A DNA stretch of 38,423 nucleotides from an uncultured Bacteroidales bacterium. Lineage in GTDB: Bacteria > Bacteroidota > Bacteroidia > Bacteroidales > Paludibacteraceae. The position numbers and the translations under genes are program-made. Where the stretch lies: contig CALUOH010000031.1 of assembly GCA_944322025.1 (NCBI GenBank), positions 1 through 38,423 of the forward strand, read 5' to 3'. Shown here in pieces: positions 1 through 7,553 of this stretch (within the stretch, counting starts at the first letter, position 1; each line of letters opens with the position of its first letter). Under the pieces are notes generated by a model, which saw nothing but the letters and a program-made list of their open reading frames with translations, ran no database searches and had not been told where the DNA came from.

Positions 1-80
1 ACGGAGGCGCCGTGTACCCCCATCATCTCGGACGCTGACAGGTTCGCCACCGTCCGCTTTCTAATCTTAATCTTTTTCAT
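1..80 (-). CDS. Putative RiPP (lanthipeptide-type) precursor leader, cut by window edge
   Basis: A minus-strand ATG at 78-80 opens a frame that runs off the left edge after 26 complete codons. The peptide begins MKKIKIRKRTVANLS, followed by an S-E-M-M stretch and ends GVHGAS at the edge. This fits the Bacteroidota natural-product precursor leader pattern: a Lys-rich MKK start, a K-x-T-[VI]-A-x-L-[ST]-x-x-E-M core, then a small-residue cleavage site about residue 24-25. Here the site would be Gly-Ala rather than Gly-Gly, a variant known in double-glycine-type leaders. Such peptides are modified by lanthipeptide or radical-SAM enzymes and exported by C39-peptidase ABC transporters; none of these is visible because the gene is truncated. 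No clear Shine-Dalgarno is present, which is normal in Bacteroidota. The match is to a short leader only, so an ordinary short protein with a similar start is possible. Confidence 0.55.
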   Translation of the reverse strand, partial: MKKIKIRKRTVANLSASEMMGVHGAS

Positions 81-376
81 AACATTGAAGATTTGTGTTA
101 CGCCTACTCTGTTGATGTCCAAGTGCACACGCGATTTTCGGCATCCTCATATTTATATTTTTCGCAATATGCTATTTTTAAATACCTATCACACGACCGT
201 TATTCACCATGATAAAGTGATAGACAGCAGACTGCCTATCCCATGCGTATTAACATACAAAATAGACAGTACACATTGCATGTGCACAGTGCTTAGCAAC
301 CAGAAAAACTCTTGTTTGTAAAAAAGATGTGGAGAGAAAAAATGCTGTATAAAAAACTATCGTACGTAAAAGAGCG

Positions 377-463
377 TCACCACACCATTGCCCCCCTGCA
401 TCCCGCAGGGCGCATACTGTCGCCAATATACGGCAGATATTCGTATGTGACAGCCACTCTCAT
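377..463 (-). CDS. Possible 28-residue leader peptide ORF
   Basis: A minus-strand ATG at 461-463 opens a 28-codon frame ending in TGA at 377-379. It lies about 25 nt downstream of the expected start of transcription from the promoter at 496-527 and upstream of the truncated RiPP-type precursor. The peptide begins MRVAVTYEYLPYIGDS and ends in Trp, and an internal hairpin (394-410) overlaps its last third. No strong ribosome binding site is seen and the family is unknown to me. It could be a regulatory leader peptide, a tiny unrelated gene, or chance. Confidence 0.2.
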   Translation of the reverse strand: MRVAVTYEYLPYIGDSMRPAGCRGAMVW

Positions 464-495
464 AGTTCCAATGGTTATTGTAGTTGTTGACGTGA

Positions 496-527
496 CAAAT
501 ATATGTATTTTACATTAATCCGCCAAA
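496..527 (-). promoter_or_regulatory. Bacteroides-type promoter facing the RiPP-like gene
   Basis: On the minus strand TTTG (524-527) is followed after 20 nt by TATATTTG (496-503), matching the Bacteroidota sigma-ABfr consensus TTTG and TAnnTTTG. Transcription would start near 489. This leaves about 400 nt of leader before the ATG at 80, unless a nearer promoter exists that I did not recognise. Confidence 0.5.
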
Positions 528-721
528 CATTTCCGCGTTTTTTTGTAAAAAAATTACAGCCCGGAAATAACCCATGCGACATTCTGTCTGTCAACACCCT
601 ATAAGCGTCTCTTTCTTGTCTGATATACAGATTATTACGGCATATCGTCACAGCTTTAACATACACATGTACATTTCGTACTCAGTGCGGCTAAATCCCT
701 ACCTCCATATTCATAAACAAC

Positions 722-740
722 GTTAAAAACACGTAATCTC
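722..740 (+). repeat. Dispersed intergenic repeat, copy 1a
   Basis: One-mismatch copy of the 19-nt motif GTTAAAAACACGTACTCTC (here A instead of C at position 15). It is followed by a GCCAGCC and pyrimidine-rich tail at about 754-775, as in other copies. It faces copy 1b, so the two arms could pair over a loop of about 43 nt. Confidence 0.7.
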
Positions 741-783
741 AACGTAGCCGCAGGCCAGCCTCTCCCTGCCCTCCGTCCAAGGC

Positions 784-806
784 GAGAGTACGTGTTTTTA
801 ACTCTG
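784..806 (-). repeat. Dispersed intergenic repeat, copy 1b (inverted)
   Basis: Exact reverse-complement copy of the 19-nt motif (784-802) extended by CTCTG. The extension gives a local 5-bp AGAGT/ACTCT stem around an 11-nt loop, also seen in the copies near 26611 and 32034. Together with copy 1a it makes a large inverted repeat between the two divergent transcription units. Confidence 0.75.
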
Positions 807-998
807 GTTAAGATATTAGGTCTGTAAGGGTGCATCGGGCATGGGTTGTGATGGAGATATGAGAGGGGGTGCGGGGGGATGGACCGGGAGAGGTGAGAGG
901 GAGAAGGGTGAGGGGGGAATGAGTGGGGTGAGGGGTGCAAAAGCCGTGTGAGTCCATAATGAAAGGGATTGGGGTGCATAAATTTTATACTGCTGTCG

Positions 999-1031
999 TT
1001 TGGCGGGTATTGATTTTATTCCGTAACTTTG
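999..1031 (+). promoter_or_regulatory. Promoter of the nuclease-nspC operon
   Basis: TTTG at 999-1002 and TAACTTTG at 1024-1031 are separated by 21 nt, a close match to the Bacteroidota promoter consensus. Expected transcription start near 1038 leaves a leader of about 27 nt before the ATG at 1066, which is preceded by a purine-rich GGGGGACGGG ribosome-binding region. Confidence 0.65.
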
Positions 1032-1065
1032 TGAGACGGAGACTTACCAAAAAGGGGGACGGGAT

Positions 1066-3888
1066 ATGAGAAGATGTGCATTACCTTTCATAGTGGCGGC
1101 CTTTGCGGCCATGCCTGTCAATGCGGAAATTCCGGCGGGGTACTATAACGATGCGGACGGCCTGAGGAGGGAGGAGCTGCTCGACGCGCTGAACGAAATC
1201 ATCTCGTCAGGGCGTTTCCTGACGTACGGCAGCGGGGAGAACTGCACGTGGGAGGGGTTTTACTATACGGACAGGAATGAGGACGGGAGCGTCATGGACA
1301 TGTATTCGGCCGAGGTGAGGATGCAGGAGGGGTTTGACGCGGTGGAGGGGATGCACATAGAGCATTCGTTCCCGAAGAGCTGGTGGGGTGCGACGGAGAA
1401 TAACGCGTACAAGGACCTGTATCACCTCTACCCTGCGGACGGGACGACGAACATGAAGAAGAATAACCTGCCGCTGGGTGTGGTGGGCATTGCCACGATG
1501 GACAACGGGGTGAGCAAGACAGGCAACAATGTGTGGCCGGGGTCGGACGGGGGGAGCTGCTTTGAGCCGGCGGACGAGTATAAGGGGGATTTCGCGCGGT
1601 CGTATTTCTATGTGGTGACGGCGTATAACGAGATGGAGGGGCAGTGGCAGTCGCCCATGACGGAGAATAACGGTTACCCGGTGTGGAGGGAGTGGGCTGT
1701 GGAGCTGCTGCTGCAATGGCACAGGGAGGACCCGGTGTCGGAGAAGGAGCTGAAGCGGATAGAGGCCGTGTACGAGATACAGGGCAACCGCAACCCGTAT
1801 ATAGACTACCCCGAACTGGCAGAGCATATATGGGGACGGGACACGGCGGAGGTGTTCAGGCTGCCGGAAGATGACCGCCCGTATATCTCGAAGCCGGACA
1901 GGTGGACAAGGATAGACGCGGGAGTGGCCATGTCGGGGGTGAGGCAGGAGATGGAGGTGGAGTTCAAGGGGGGTAACCTGACATCGGAGGTGAGACTCGC
2001 CACGCTGCACTCCACGCAGGGCATCGAACTGAGCAGGAGCAGCATAGCGGGGAGCGAGATGGAGGAGGGGACGCGGGTTACGGTGACGTTCGTGTCGCCG
2101 GGCAAGGAGACGCTGGAAGATACGCTCGTCGTGACGAACGCGGAGACGGGAGAGCTGCGCATACCGCTGTCGGCTACATTCACAGACCAGTTCATGGTGT
2201 ACCCCGCAAGCACAGAGGCGGCAACGGAGGCCACAGTGGAGTGGATGGAGCTGAGGGGGACGGAGGAGTACACCGTGACGTGGGAGCGCGGCGGGGCTGC
2301 GGAGGCGGGCGACCTGATTATATCGTCGTACATGGAGGGGTCGTCGTGGAACAAGGCGATAGAGCTGTACAACGGGACGGGGAAGGATGTGGACCTGAGC
2401 TACTACTCCCTGCGCAAACAGAATAACGGGACGGGCGGTTTCTCGAACGACACGAGGCTGGCGGGGACGATAGAGGCGGGAGGGACGTACCTGCTCGTGC
2501 ACGGGGCGGCAAGCGAGGAGCTGCGGGCGAAGGCGGACACCGTGATGGGCAACGACTATACAAGTGTGCTGGCATTCAGCGGCAATGACGCCGTGGCACT
2601 GTACCATAACGGCCTGATGACCGACATTGTAGGAGAGGCGGACAGCCCGGAGGAGTGGGGCAAGGACAAGACGCTCATACGCAAAGAGAGCGTCACACAG
2701 CCGTCGGGGAGATTTGCACCGGAAGAGTGGGATACGGAGGCGACGGACTATACAGACCACATAGGAGGCCACACTATGACGTTCAGCGAGGCGGCAGAGA
2801 GTGGCAGCGTGACGACAGAGGGCTGCACATATACGCTGACGGGACTTGTGCCAGAAGAACAGTATGTCATATCGGTGACGGCACAGCCATCGGGCGCAAG
2901 GAGCTGCAACGCCACGGCATTCAAGACGGGAAGCCTGTCAGCACCGGAGGCGTACGAGGCCACAGGCATAGCCAAAGACCGCTTCACGGCCAACTGGGAC
3001 ATGGTGGGCGAGGCACAAGGCTATGCGCTCGAGGTGTTTACCCTCACGGAGAACGGCACAGAGAGCATAGAGGCGGGCTTTGACGAGACTGGGAGCAACG
3101 GCAAGCCCCTGCCGGATGGATGGAGCGGAACGGCATCGGGGAACTACACATTAGCCACATCAAGCGGCAAGATGCCGCCGTCGCTCTGCCTGAAAAACGA
3201 CGGGGAGTATGTGCAGACACCATCGTACATGGAGGATATACAAAGCCTCAGCTTCATGTACCGCTTCCCGTCAGGGAAGACAGGCTCATACCTGACAGTG
3301 GAGGGTGTGACAGAGGGCGAGACGAGCGTAAGGATAGACAGCATAGCCGCCACGGACAAAGAGAAGCACACGGCGGAATACAGCGCGGAGCAGTTGCGCG
3401 GCTGCCGTGCCGTCAGGTGGACATACCACAAGGAGAGCGGCAACATGGCCTTAGACGATGTGAGCTACGCCATTGTCAAGCGGGATACCGTATTCATTGA
3501 CAACAACATAGAGACGGAGGGCAACAGCCATACGGTCACCGGACTGGACAAAAACACAGCCTACTGTTACAGGGTAAGGGCAATGTATGAGAAGAAATAC
3601 TCCGCTTACTCGAATACCATAGAGGTGTCGACGAACGAGAGTGAGCCGACAGGCACGGTCAGCACGGAAAACAGCACGGGGGTGACGGTCTACACATCGG
3701 GGAAGAGGCTATACACCTACGGCATAGAGGGAGAGACCATCGTTGCGGTATATTCGCTCACAGGTCAGTGCATATACAGCGGCAAATGGGTGAACGACAG
3801 CAGCATATACATAGCGGAGAGCGGCCTGTATGTGATGAAGTTAACCACTGACCATGATTCTGCCACACATAAAATAATCATCAGATAA
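1066..3888 (+). CDS. Secreted EndA/NucM-type endonuclease with lamin-tail and Fn3-like domains
   Basis: A 940-residue exported nuclease. Residues 1-20 form a signal peptide ending in VNA. An endonuclease I domain of the beta-beta-alpha-metal fold covers about 20-260, with the catalytic His100 in IEHSFPKSWW, the DLYHLYPADG stretch, the metal-ligand Asn region NMKKNNLPLG, and DEYKGDFARSYFY. A lamin-tail domain follows (about 415-540). Then comes a fibronectin type III-like domain (about 623-860) that seems split by a beta-rich insert. The last 75 or so residues resemble a type IX secretion sorting tail, ending with G-L-Y-V-M-K-L and basic residues. Likely role: extracellular or cell-surface DNA/RNA degradation for nutrient or phosphate gain, or biofilm turnover. 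It is the first gene after the promoter at 999-1031; the next nuclease starts one base after its stop. Ile is coded very often by ATA despite the high GC. The nuclease call is strong; the export route is inferred. Confidence 0.88.
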   Translation: MRRCALPFIVAAFAAMPVNAEIPAGYYNDADGLRREELLDALNEIISSGRFLTYGSGENCTWEGFYYTDRNEDGSVMDMYSAEVRMQEGFDAVEGMHIEHSFPKSWWGATENNAYKDLYHLYPADGTTNMKKNNLPLGVVGIATMDNGVSKTGNNVWPGSDGGSCFEPADEYKGDFARSYFYVVTAYNEMEGQWQSPMTENNGYPVWREWAVELLLQWHREDPVSEKELKRIEAVYEIQGNRNPYIDYPELAEHIWGRDTAEVFRLPEDDRPYISKPDRWTRIDAGVAMSGVRQEMEVEFKGGNLTSEVRLATLHSTQGIELSRSSIAGSEMEEGTRVTVTFVSPGKETLEDTLVVTNAETGELRIPLSATFTDQFMVYPASTEAATEATVEWMELRGTEEYTVTWERGGAAEAGDLIISSYMEGSSWNKAIELYNGTGKDVDLSYYSLRKQNNGTGGFSNDTRLAGTIEAGGTYLLVHGAASEELRAKADTVMGNDYTSVLAFSGNDAVALYHNGLMTDIVGEADSPEEWGKDKTLIRKESVTQPSGRFAPEEWDTEATDYTDHIGGHTMTFSEAAESGSVTTEGCTYTLTGLVPEEQYVISVTAQPSGARSCNATAFKTGSLSAPEAYEATGIAKDRFTANWDMVGEAQGYALEVFTLTENGTESIEAGFDETGSNGKPLPDGWSGTASGNYTLATSSGKMPPSLCLKNDGEYVQTPSYMEDIQSLSFMYRFPSGKTGSYLTVEGVTEGETSVRIDSIAATDKEKHTAEYSAEQLRGCRAVRWTYHKESGNMALDDVSYAIVKRDTVFIDNNIETEGNSHTVTGLDKNTAYCYRVRAMYEKKYSAYSNTIEVSTNESEPTGTVSTENSTGVTVYTSGKRLYTYGIEGETIVAVYSLTGQCIYSGKWVNDSSIYIAESGLYVMKLTTDHDSATHKIIIR

Positions 3889-3889
3889 A

Positions 3890-6307
3890 ATGAACAGGAT
3901 TACGGGAAGAACAGGTTTTGCACTTGTCGCCTTAATGTTGTCCGTACAGACAATGTGGGCGGAAGCTCCGGCAAACTACTACTCCACTGCCGACGGCAAG
4001 AGCGGCGAGGGGCTGCGTGAAGCGTTGCAGTCTATAATAGACAACCATACGGTTGTATCATACGACAATCTGTGGAATTTATACGAAGCATCGGACACAC
4101 ATGAGGACGGCTCCATATGGGACATGTATTCCACATGCGAATGGTCATACAGCGAAGACCAATGCGGTAATTACGGCAGTGTCTGCGACTGCTATAACCG
4201 GGAGCACTCAGTGCCGAAAAGCTGGTTCAACGAAGGCAGACCCATGTACAGTGACGCATTCCATCTCTACCCCACAGACGGCAAGGTCAACGGACAGCGC
4301 AGCAACTACCCGTTCGGTGAATGCGAGAACGGCGAGAGTGCGGGAGGCAGAGCATTGGGCCGTCTCGGCAGCAGCACATTCCCCGGATACAGCGGGAGAG
4401 TGTTCGAGCCGGACGACGAGTATAAAGGGGACTTCGCCCGCACATACTTCTACATGGCCACGCGCTATGCCGGGCAATGCGAGAGTTGGGGGCAGGGTGT
4501 GTTCAGTAATGCCAACTACGGACTTACGGACTATGCAGTAGCCCTTTTCATGAAATGGCACAGGGAAGACCCTGTTTCAGAAAAGGAGCGTGTGCGCAAC
4601 GACGCGATATACGGCATAAACAACAACACAGGGTACAAGCAGGGCAACCGTAACCCGTTTATCGACTACCCCTGTCTGGCGGAATACATCTGGGGGAGCA
4701 AGAAGGGGGAGAGCGTTGATTTTGAAGTGCTAATGTCCTCATATAACCCCGATTTCGACAGCAGCGACCTGACAGGATGCGACTGCACGCCGACAGAGCC
4801 TGCCATCATCTATCCGGACAACGGCAGCACACTGAACATAGGGGGCGCAAACATAGGCGAGACAGTGAAATCGACAGTGACGGTGAACGGGGTGCTGATA
4901 TCTGTGCCTGTAAGCGTATCGCTTTCAGGCAACAATGCTGCGCTCTTCTCGCTGTCGAGAAGCGAACTCCAGCCGTCAGAGGTGAACAGCGGCTGTACAC
5001 TGGAAGTAACATACACGCCTACATCAATAGGCACACATACGGCCACACTCACGCTCAGCAACAGCGAAATGGAAGCAGTGACAGTCACCGTCACAGGCAG
5101 TTGCAGGGCCGAGCTTGTCTCACCGCAAGACCAGACGCTGTATCTTAACGAAAACAATGTGGGCGCGACCGAAACCCTCGCCGTCACCGTCAAGGCCACA
5201 AACATCAGTTCCAGCTTGACACTAAGCCTCACGGGCGAGGATGCAGACCTGTTCTCGCTGAGCAAGAACAACCTGACGGCAGACGAAGCAAAGGCAGGCA
5301 GCGAAATCACCTTGTCCTACACCCCGGCAGCATTGGGCACAGCCTATGCCACACTCGAAATCTCCTGCGATGAACTCGCAGAACGCACGATAGAGATACA
5401 GGGTATTACCGTCTTCAACGCACTGCCGGCAACCGATGTGTCCAAACGCAGCTTTACCGCCAACTGGACCAACGCAGGTGTGGCAAAGTACACGGTCGAC
5501 ATATATACGAAGACCGAGACCGAGGGTGGCAGGAGTGTCATAGTGGATATTCCCAACCTGACGGGTGTGGATGATATAGAAAACGACAGTCATCTCTCTG
5601 GTTCGGGCAGAATATTAGATGAAAATGGTGTCCTTAGGCTCGGCTCTGGCAGCGGCGACGGCTCAATCGTAACCAAAGGCATAGACTTCTCCAACGGAGG
5701 AAGGGTAACTGTCAGGGCTGCCCAATACCACGACGACAACTCATACCTGAAAGTCGAAGCGGGCAACACAGAAGTCGGTAATGTAAAGCTGACAGGCTCA
5801 TTCTCAGAATACAGCTTCGACATACCCTCGTCGGCGGGCAATGTGACCATATCACAGGGACAGACCGGAGAGCGCGTACTGATAAACTCGCTGAAAATAG
5901 AGGCAGGACAGGAAAGTACGCTCAAGAAACAACCGGTAGAGGGCTACCCCACCGTGGTCAACAACACCACAAGCCACATAGTGACAGGGCTTGCCGAAAA
6001 CACAGACTATTTCTACACGGTCACTCTGCCCGACGGCACTGTGTCAGATGAAATGGCGGTACGCACATCCGGAACGTCGACCGGCATCGACTATGTGGAA
6101 CAGGATAAACTGCTCTACTATCAGGACGGCGGCGGCAGCATACACATACTGAACCTCACGCCCGGATGCCCGCTCTACATCTACTCCGTGAACGGCATGC
6201 TAATCTCCGTACGCGACAACTGCCGCGCCGAAGAGACATTCACACTGCCCACAGGCATATACATACTGAAAACAGAGAACCAGTACATCAAAGTCACAGC
6301 CAGATAA
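3890..6307 (+). CDS. Second secreted EndA/NucM-type endonuclease with choice-of-anchor-type repeats
   Basis: An 805-residue paralogue of the preceding gene. It has a signal peptide (about 1-24, ending MWAEA), then an endonuclease I domain (about 25-275) with His106 in NREHSVPKSWF, DAFHLYPTDG, the Asn region NGQRSNYPFGE and DEYKGDFARTYFY. The middle differs from its neighbour: two immunoglobulin-like repeats of the HYDIN/choice-of-anchor type (about 305-405 and 407-510), each carrying an N-N-x-G or G-A-N-I-G motif and ending in TYTP- or SYTP-type strands. A fibronectin III-like domain then appears interrupted by a beta-rich insert (about 515-720). The C-terminus ends in a sorting-tail-like segment with TGIYILKTENQ. 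It starts one base after the upstream stop, so the pair is surely co-transcribed and probably translationally coupled. Substrates may overlap with the first nuclease; different tails suggest different surface partners. Confidence 0.87.
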   Translation: MNRITGRTGFALVALMLSVQTMWAEAPANYYSTADGKSGEGLREALQSIIDNHTVVSYDNLWNLYEASDTHEDGSIWDMYSTCEWSYSEDQCGNYGSVCDCYNREHSVPKSWFNEGRPMYSDAFHLYPTDGKVNGQRSNYPFGECENGESAGGRALGRLGSSTFPGYSGRVFEPDDEYKGDFARTYFYMATRYAGQCESWGQGVFSNANYGLTDYAVALFMKWHREDPVSEKERVRNDAIYGINNNTGYKQGNRNPFIDYPCLAEYIWGSKKGESVDFEVLMSSYNPDFDSSDLTGCDCTPTEPAIIYPDNGSTLNIGGANIGETVKSTVTVNGVLISVPVSVSLSGNNAALFSLSRSELQPSEVNSGCTLEVTYTPTSIGTHTATLTLSNSEMEAVTVTVTGSCRAELVSPQDQTLYLNENNVGATETLAVTVKATNISSSLTLSLTGEDADLFSLSKNNLTADEAKAGSEITLSYTPAALGTAYATLEISCDELAERTIEIQGITVFNALPATDVSKRSFTANWTNAGVAKYTVDIYTKTETEGGRSVIVDIPNLTGVDDIENDSHLSGSGRILDENGVLRLGSGSGDGSIVTKGIDFSNGGRVTVRAAQYHDDNSYLKVEAGNTEVGNVKLTGSFSEYSFDIPSSAGNVTISQGQTGERVLINSLKIEAGQESTLKKQPVEGYPTVVNNTTSHIVTGLAENTDYFYTVTLPDGTVSDEMAVRTSGTSTGIDYVEQDKLLYYQDGGGSIHILNLTPGCPLYIYSVNGMLISVRDNCRAEETFTLPTGIYILKTENQYIKVTAR

Positions 6308-6311
6308 CGCA

Positions 6312-7469
6312 ATGAACTCATTCACAGACTTCGACTATTCGCCCGCGGCAGTACCCTCGCCATGCTATCTTCTGGAAGAGAGCCTGTTGCGCCGTAACCT
6401 CGAGCTCATACGCAGCGTGAAGGAGCGGGCGGGTGTCGAGATTATACTCGCGTTCAAGTCATTCGCCCTGTGGCGTACGTTCCCCATATTCCGTGAGTAC
6501 ATACCCTACTCTACCGCCAGTTCGCTCTCCGAGGCCAAACTCGCTTATCAGGAGATGGGCAGCAAGGCACACACGTTCGCCCCGGTCTACACCGACAGCG
6601 AGTTCGACGAGATAGCCGATTGCAGCAGCCATATCTCATTCAACTCCATAGCTCAGTATATGAAATACAGGGAGAGGGCCGTGAGCCGCGGCATATCGTG
6701 CGGGCTGCGCATAAACCCCGAATGCTCACCAGTAGAGACAGACCTCTACAACCCCTGTGCGCCAGGTTCACGGCTCGGCATCACGTCCGGTGCGCTCGGC
6801 GGCACTCTGCCCGACGGCATAGAGGGGCTGCACTTCCACACACTGTGCGAATCCACCTCGCACGACCTCGAAGAGACGCTCCGCGCCGTGGAGAGCAGGT
6901 TCGGCCGTCTGCTCGACAAAGTGAAATGGCTCAACATGGGCGGCGGCCACCTCATGACGAGAAAGGACTATGATACAGAACATCTCATCTCACTGCTGCT
7001 CGGTTTCAAACGCCGTCACCCCCATCTGCAACTCATACTCGAACCGGGGTCGGCATTCACTTGGCGCACGGGCGTGCTCGTCTCCACTGTCGAGGACATA
7101 GTGGAGAACCACGGCATACGCACCGCCATGCTCAATGTCTCCTTCGCATGCCACATGCCCGACTGCCTCGAAATGCCGTACCAGCCATATATCATCGGGG
7201 CTGAAAACGGCGCGGTACAGGGGAAACACATCTACCGCATGGGCGGCAACAGCTGCCTCAGCGGCGACTTTGTGGGCGACTGGTCATTCGACCGTCCGCT
7301 GCAACCGGGAGACCGCATCGTATTCGAGGACATGATTCACTACACCACCGTCAAGACCACCATGTTCAACGGCATAACCCACCCGCCGATAGCCATACGC
7401 CGCATCGACGGCACGGTAGAGATACTCCGCCGCTTCGGCTATGACGACTACAAGGCACGCATGTGCTGA
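6312..7469 (+). CDS. nspC: Carboxynorspermidine/carboxyspermidine decarboxylase
   Basis: A 385-residue PLP enzyme of the alanine racemase/diaminopimelate decarboxylase fold group. It removes CO2 from carboxy(nor)spermidine, the last step of the alternative (nor)spermidine pathway used by Bacteroidota and Vibrio. The PLP lysine is Lys49 in ILAFKSFALW. Also visible are a His/Gly-rich phosphate-binding segment (LNMGGGHLMTRKDYD), LEPGSAF, and the C-terminal FEDMIHYTTVKTTMFNGI signature. Length is normal for NspC. It follows the second nuclease by four bases and shares its transcript; the partner dehydrogenase (carboxyspermidine dehydrogenase) is not in the window. The link between secreted nucleases and polyamine synthesis is unexplained and may be just operon drift. 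Cytoplasmic. Confidence 0.92.
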   Translation: MNSFTDFDYSPAAVPSPCYLLEESLLRRNLELIRSVKERAGVEIILAFKSFALWRTFPIFREYIPYSTASSLSEAKLAYQEMGSKAHTFAPVYTDSEFDEIADCSSHISFNSIAQYMKYRERAVSRGISCGLRINPECSPVETDLYNPCAPGSRLGITSGALGGTLPDGIEGLHFHTLCESTSHDLEETLRAVESRFGRLLDKVKWLNMGGGHLMTRKDYDTEHLISLLLGFKRRHPHLQLILEPGSAFTWRTGVLVSTVEDIVENHGIRTAMLNVSFACHMPDCLEMPYQPYIIGAENGAVQGKHIYRMGGNSCLSGDFVGDWSFDRPLQPGDRIVFEDMIHYTTVKTTMFNGITHPPIAIRRIDGTVEILRRFGYDDYKARMC

Positions 7470-7488
7470 TGCCATTGGCTCATAACAA

Positions 7489-7528
7489 AGCGCGTGGGCT
7501 GAACTGTCATTAGTTCAGCCCACGCGCT
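7489..7528. terminator. Bidirectional hairpin terminator between nspC and feoAB
   Basis: A perfect 17-bp stem (7489-7505 with 7512-7528) around a 6-nt loop lies between convergent genes. The plus side is followed by GTTTCTT and the minus side by TTTGTTATG, so it can end transcripts from both directions. Confidence 0.88.
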
Positions 7529-7553
7529 GTTTCTTGCAGTAAACCATGTAGAC

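Larger units (their letters stand above)
81..998. other. Long A+T-rich intergenic region between divergent transcription units
   Basis: About 0.9 kb without a convincing gene. It holds a minus-strand promoter (496-527), a possible minus-strand leader ORF (377-463), a small hairpin with arms at 394-399 and 405-410, an inverted pair of the dispersed repeat (722-806), and a purine-rich tract at about 850-945 that is strongly strand-asymmetric (G and A runs on the plus strand). Apparent longer frames here have Pro/His- or Arg-rich low-complexity products and are not believable proteins. Confidence 0.5.

Noticed and set aside
656..979. A 107-codon minus-strand frame rich in Pro and His
   Set aside because: It is the translation of a polypyrimidine tract and the inverted repeat, not a plausible protein.
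1207..2772. A 521-codon minus-strand open frame opposite the first nuclease
   Set aside because: It is an Arg/His/Leu-rich shadow of a GC-rich gene with clear domains on the plus strand.
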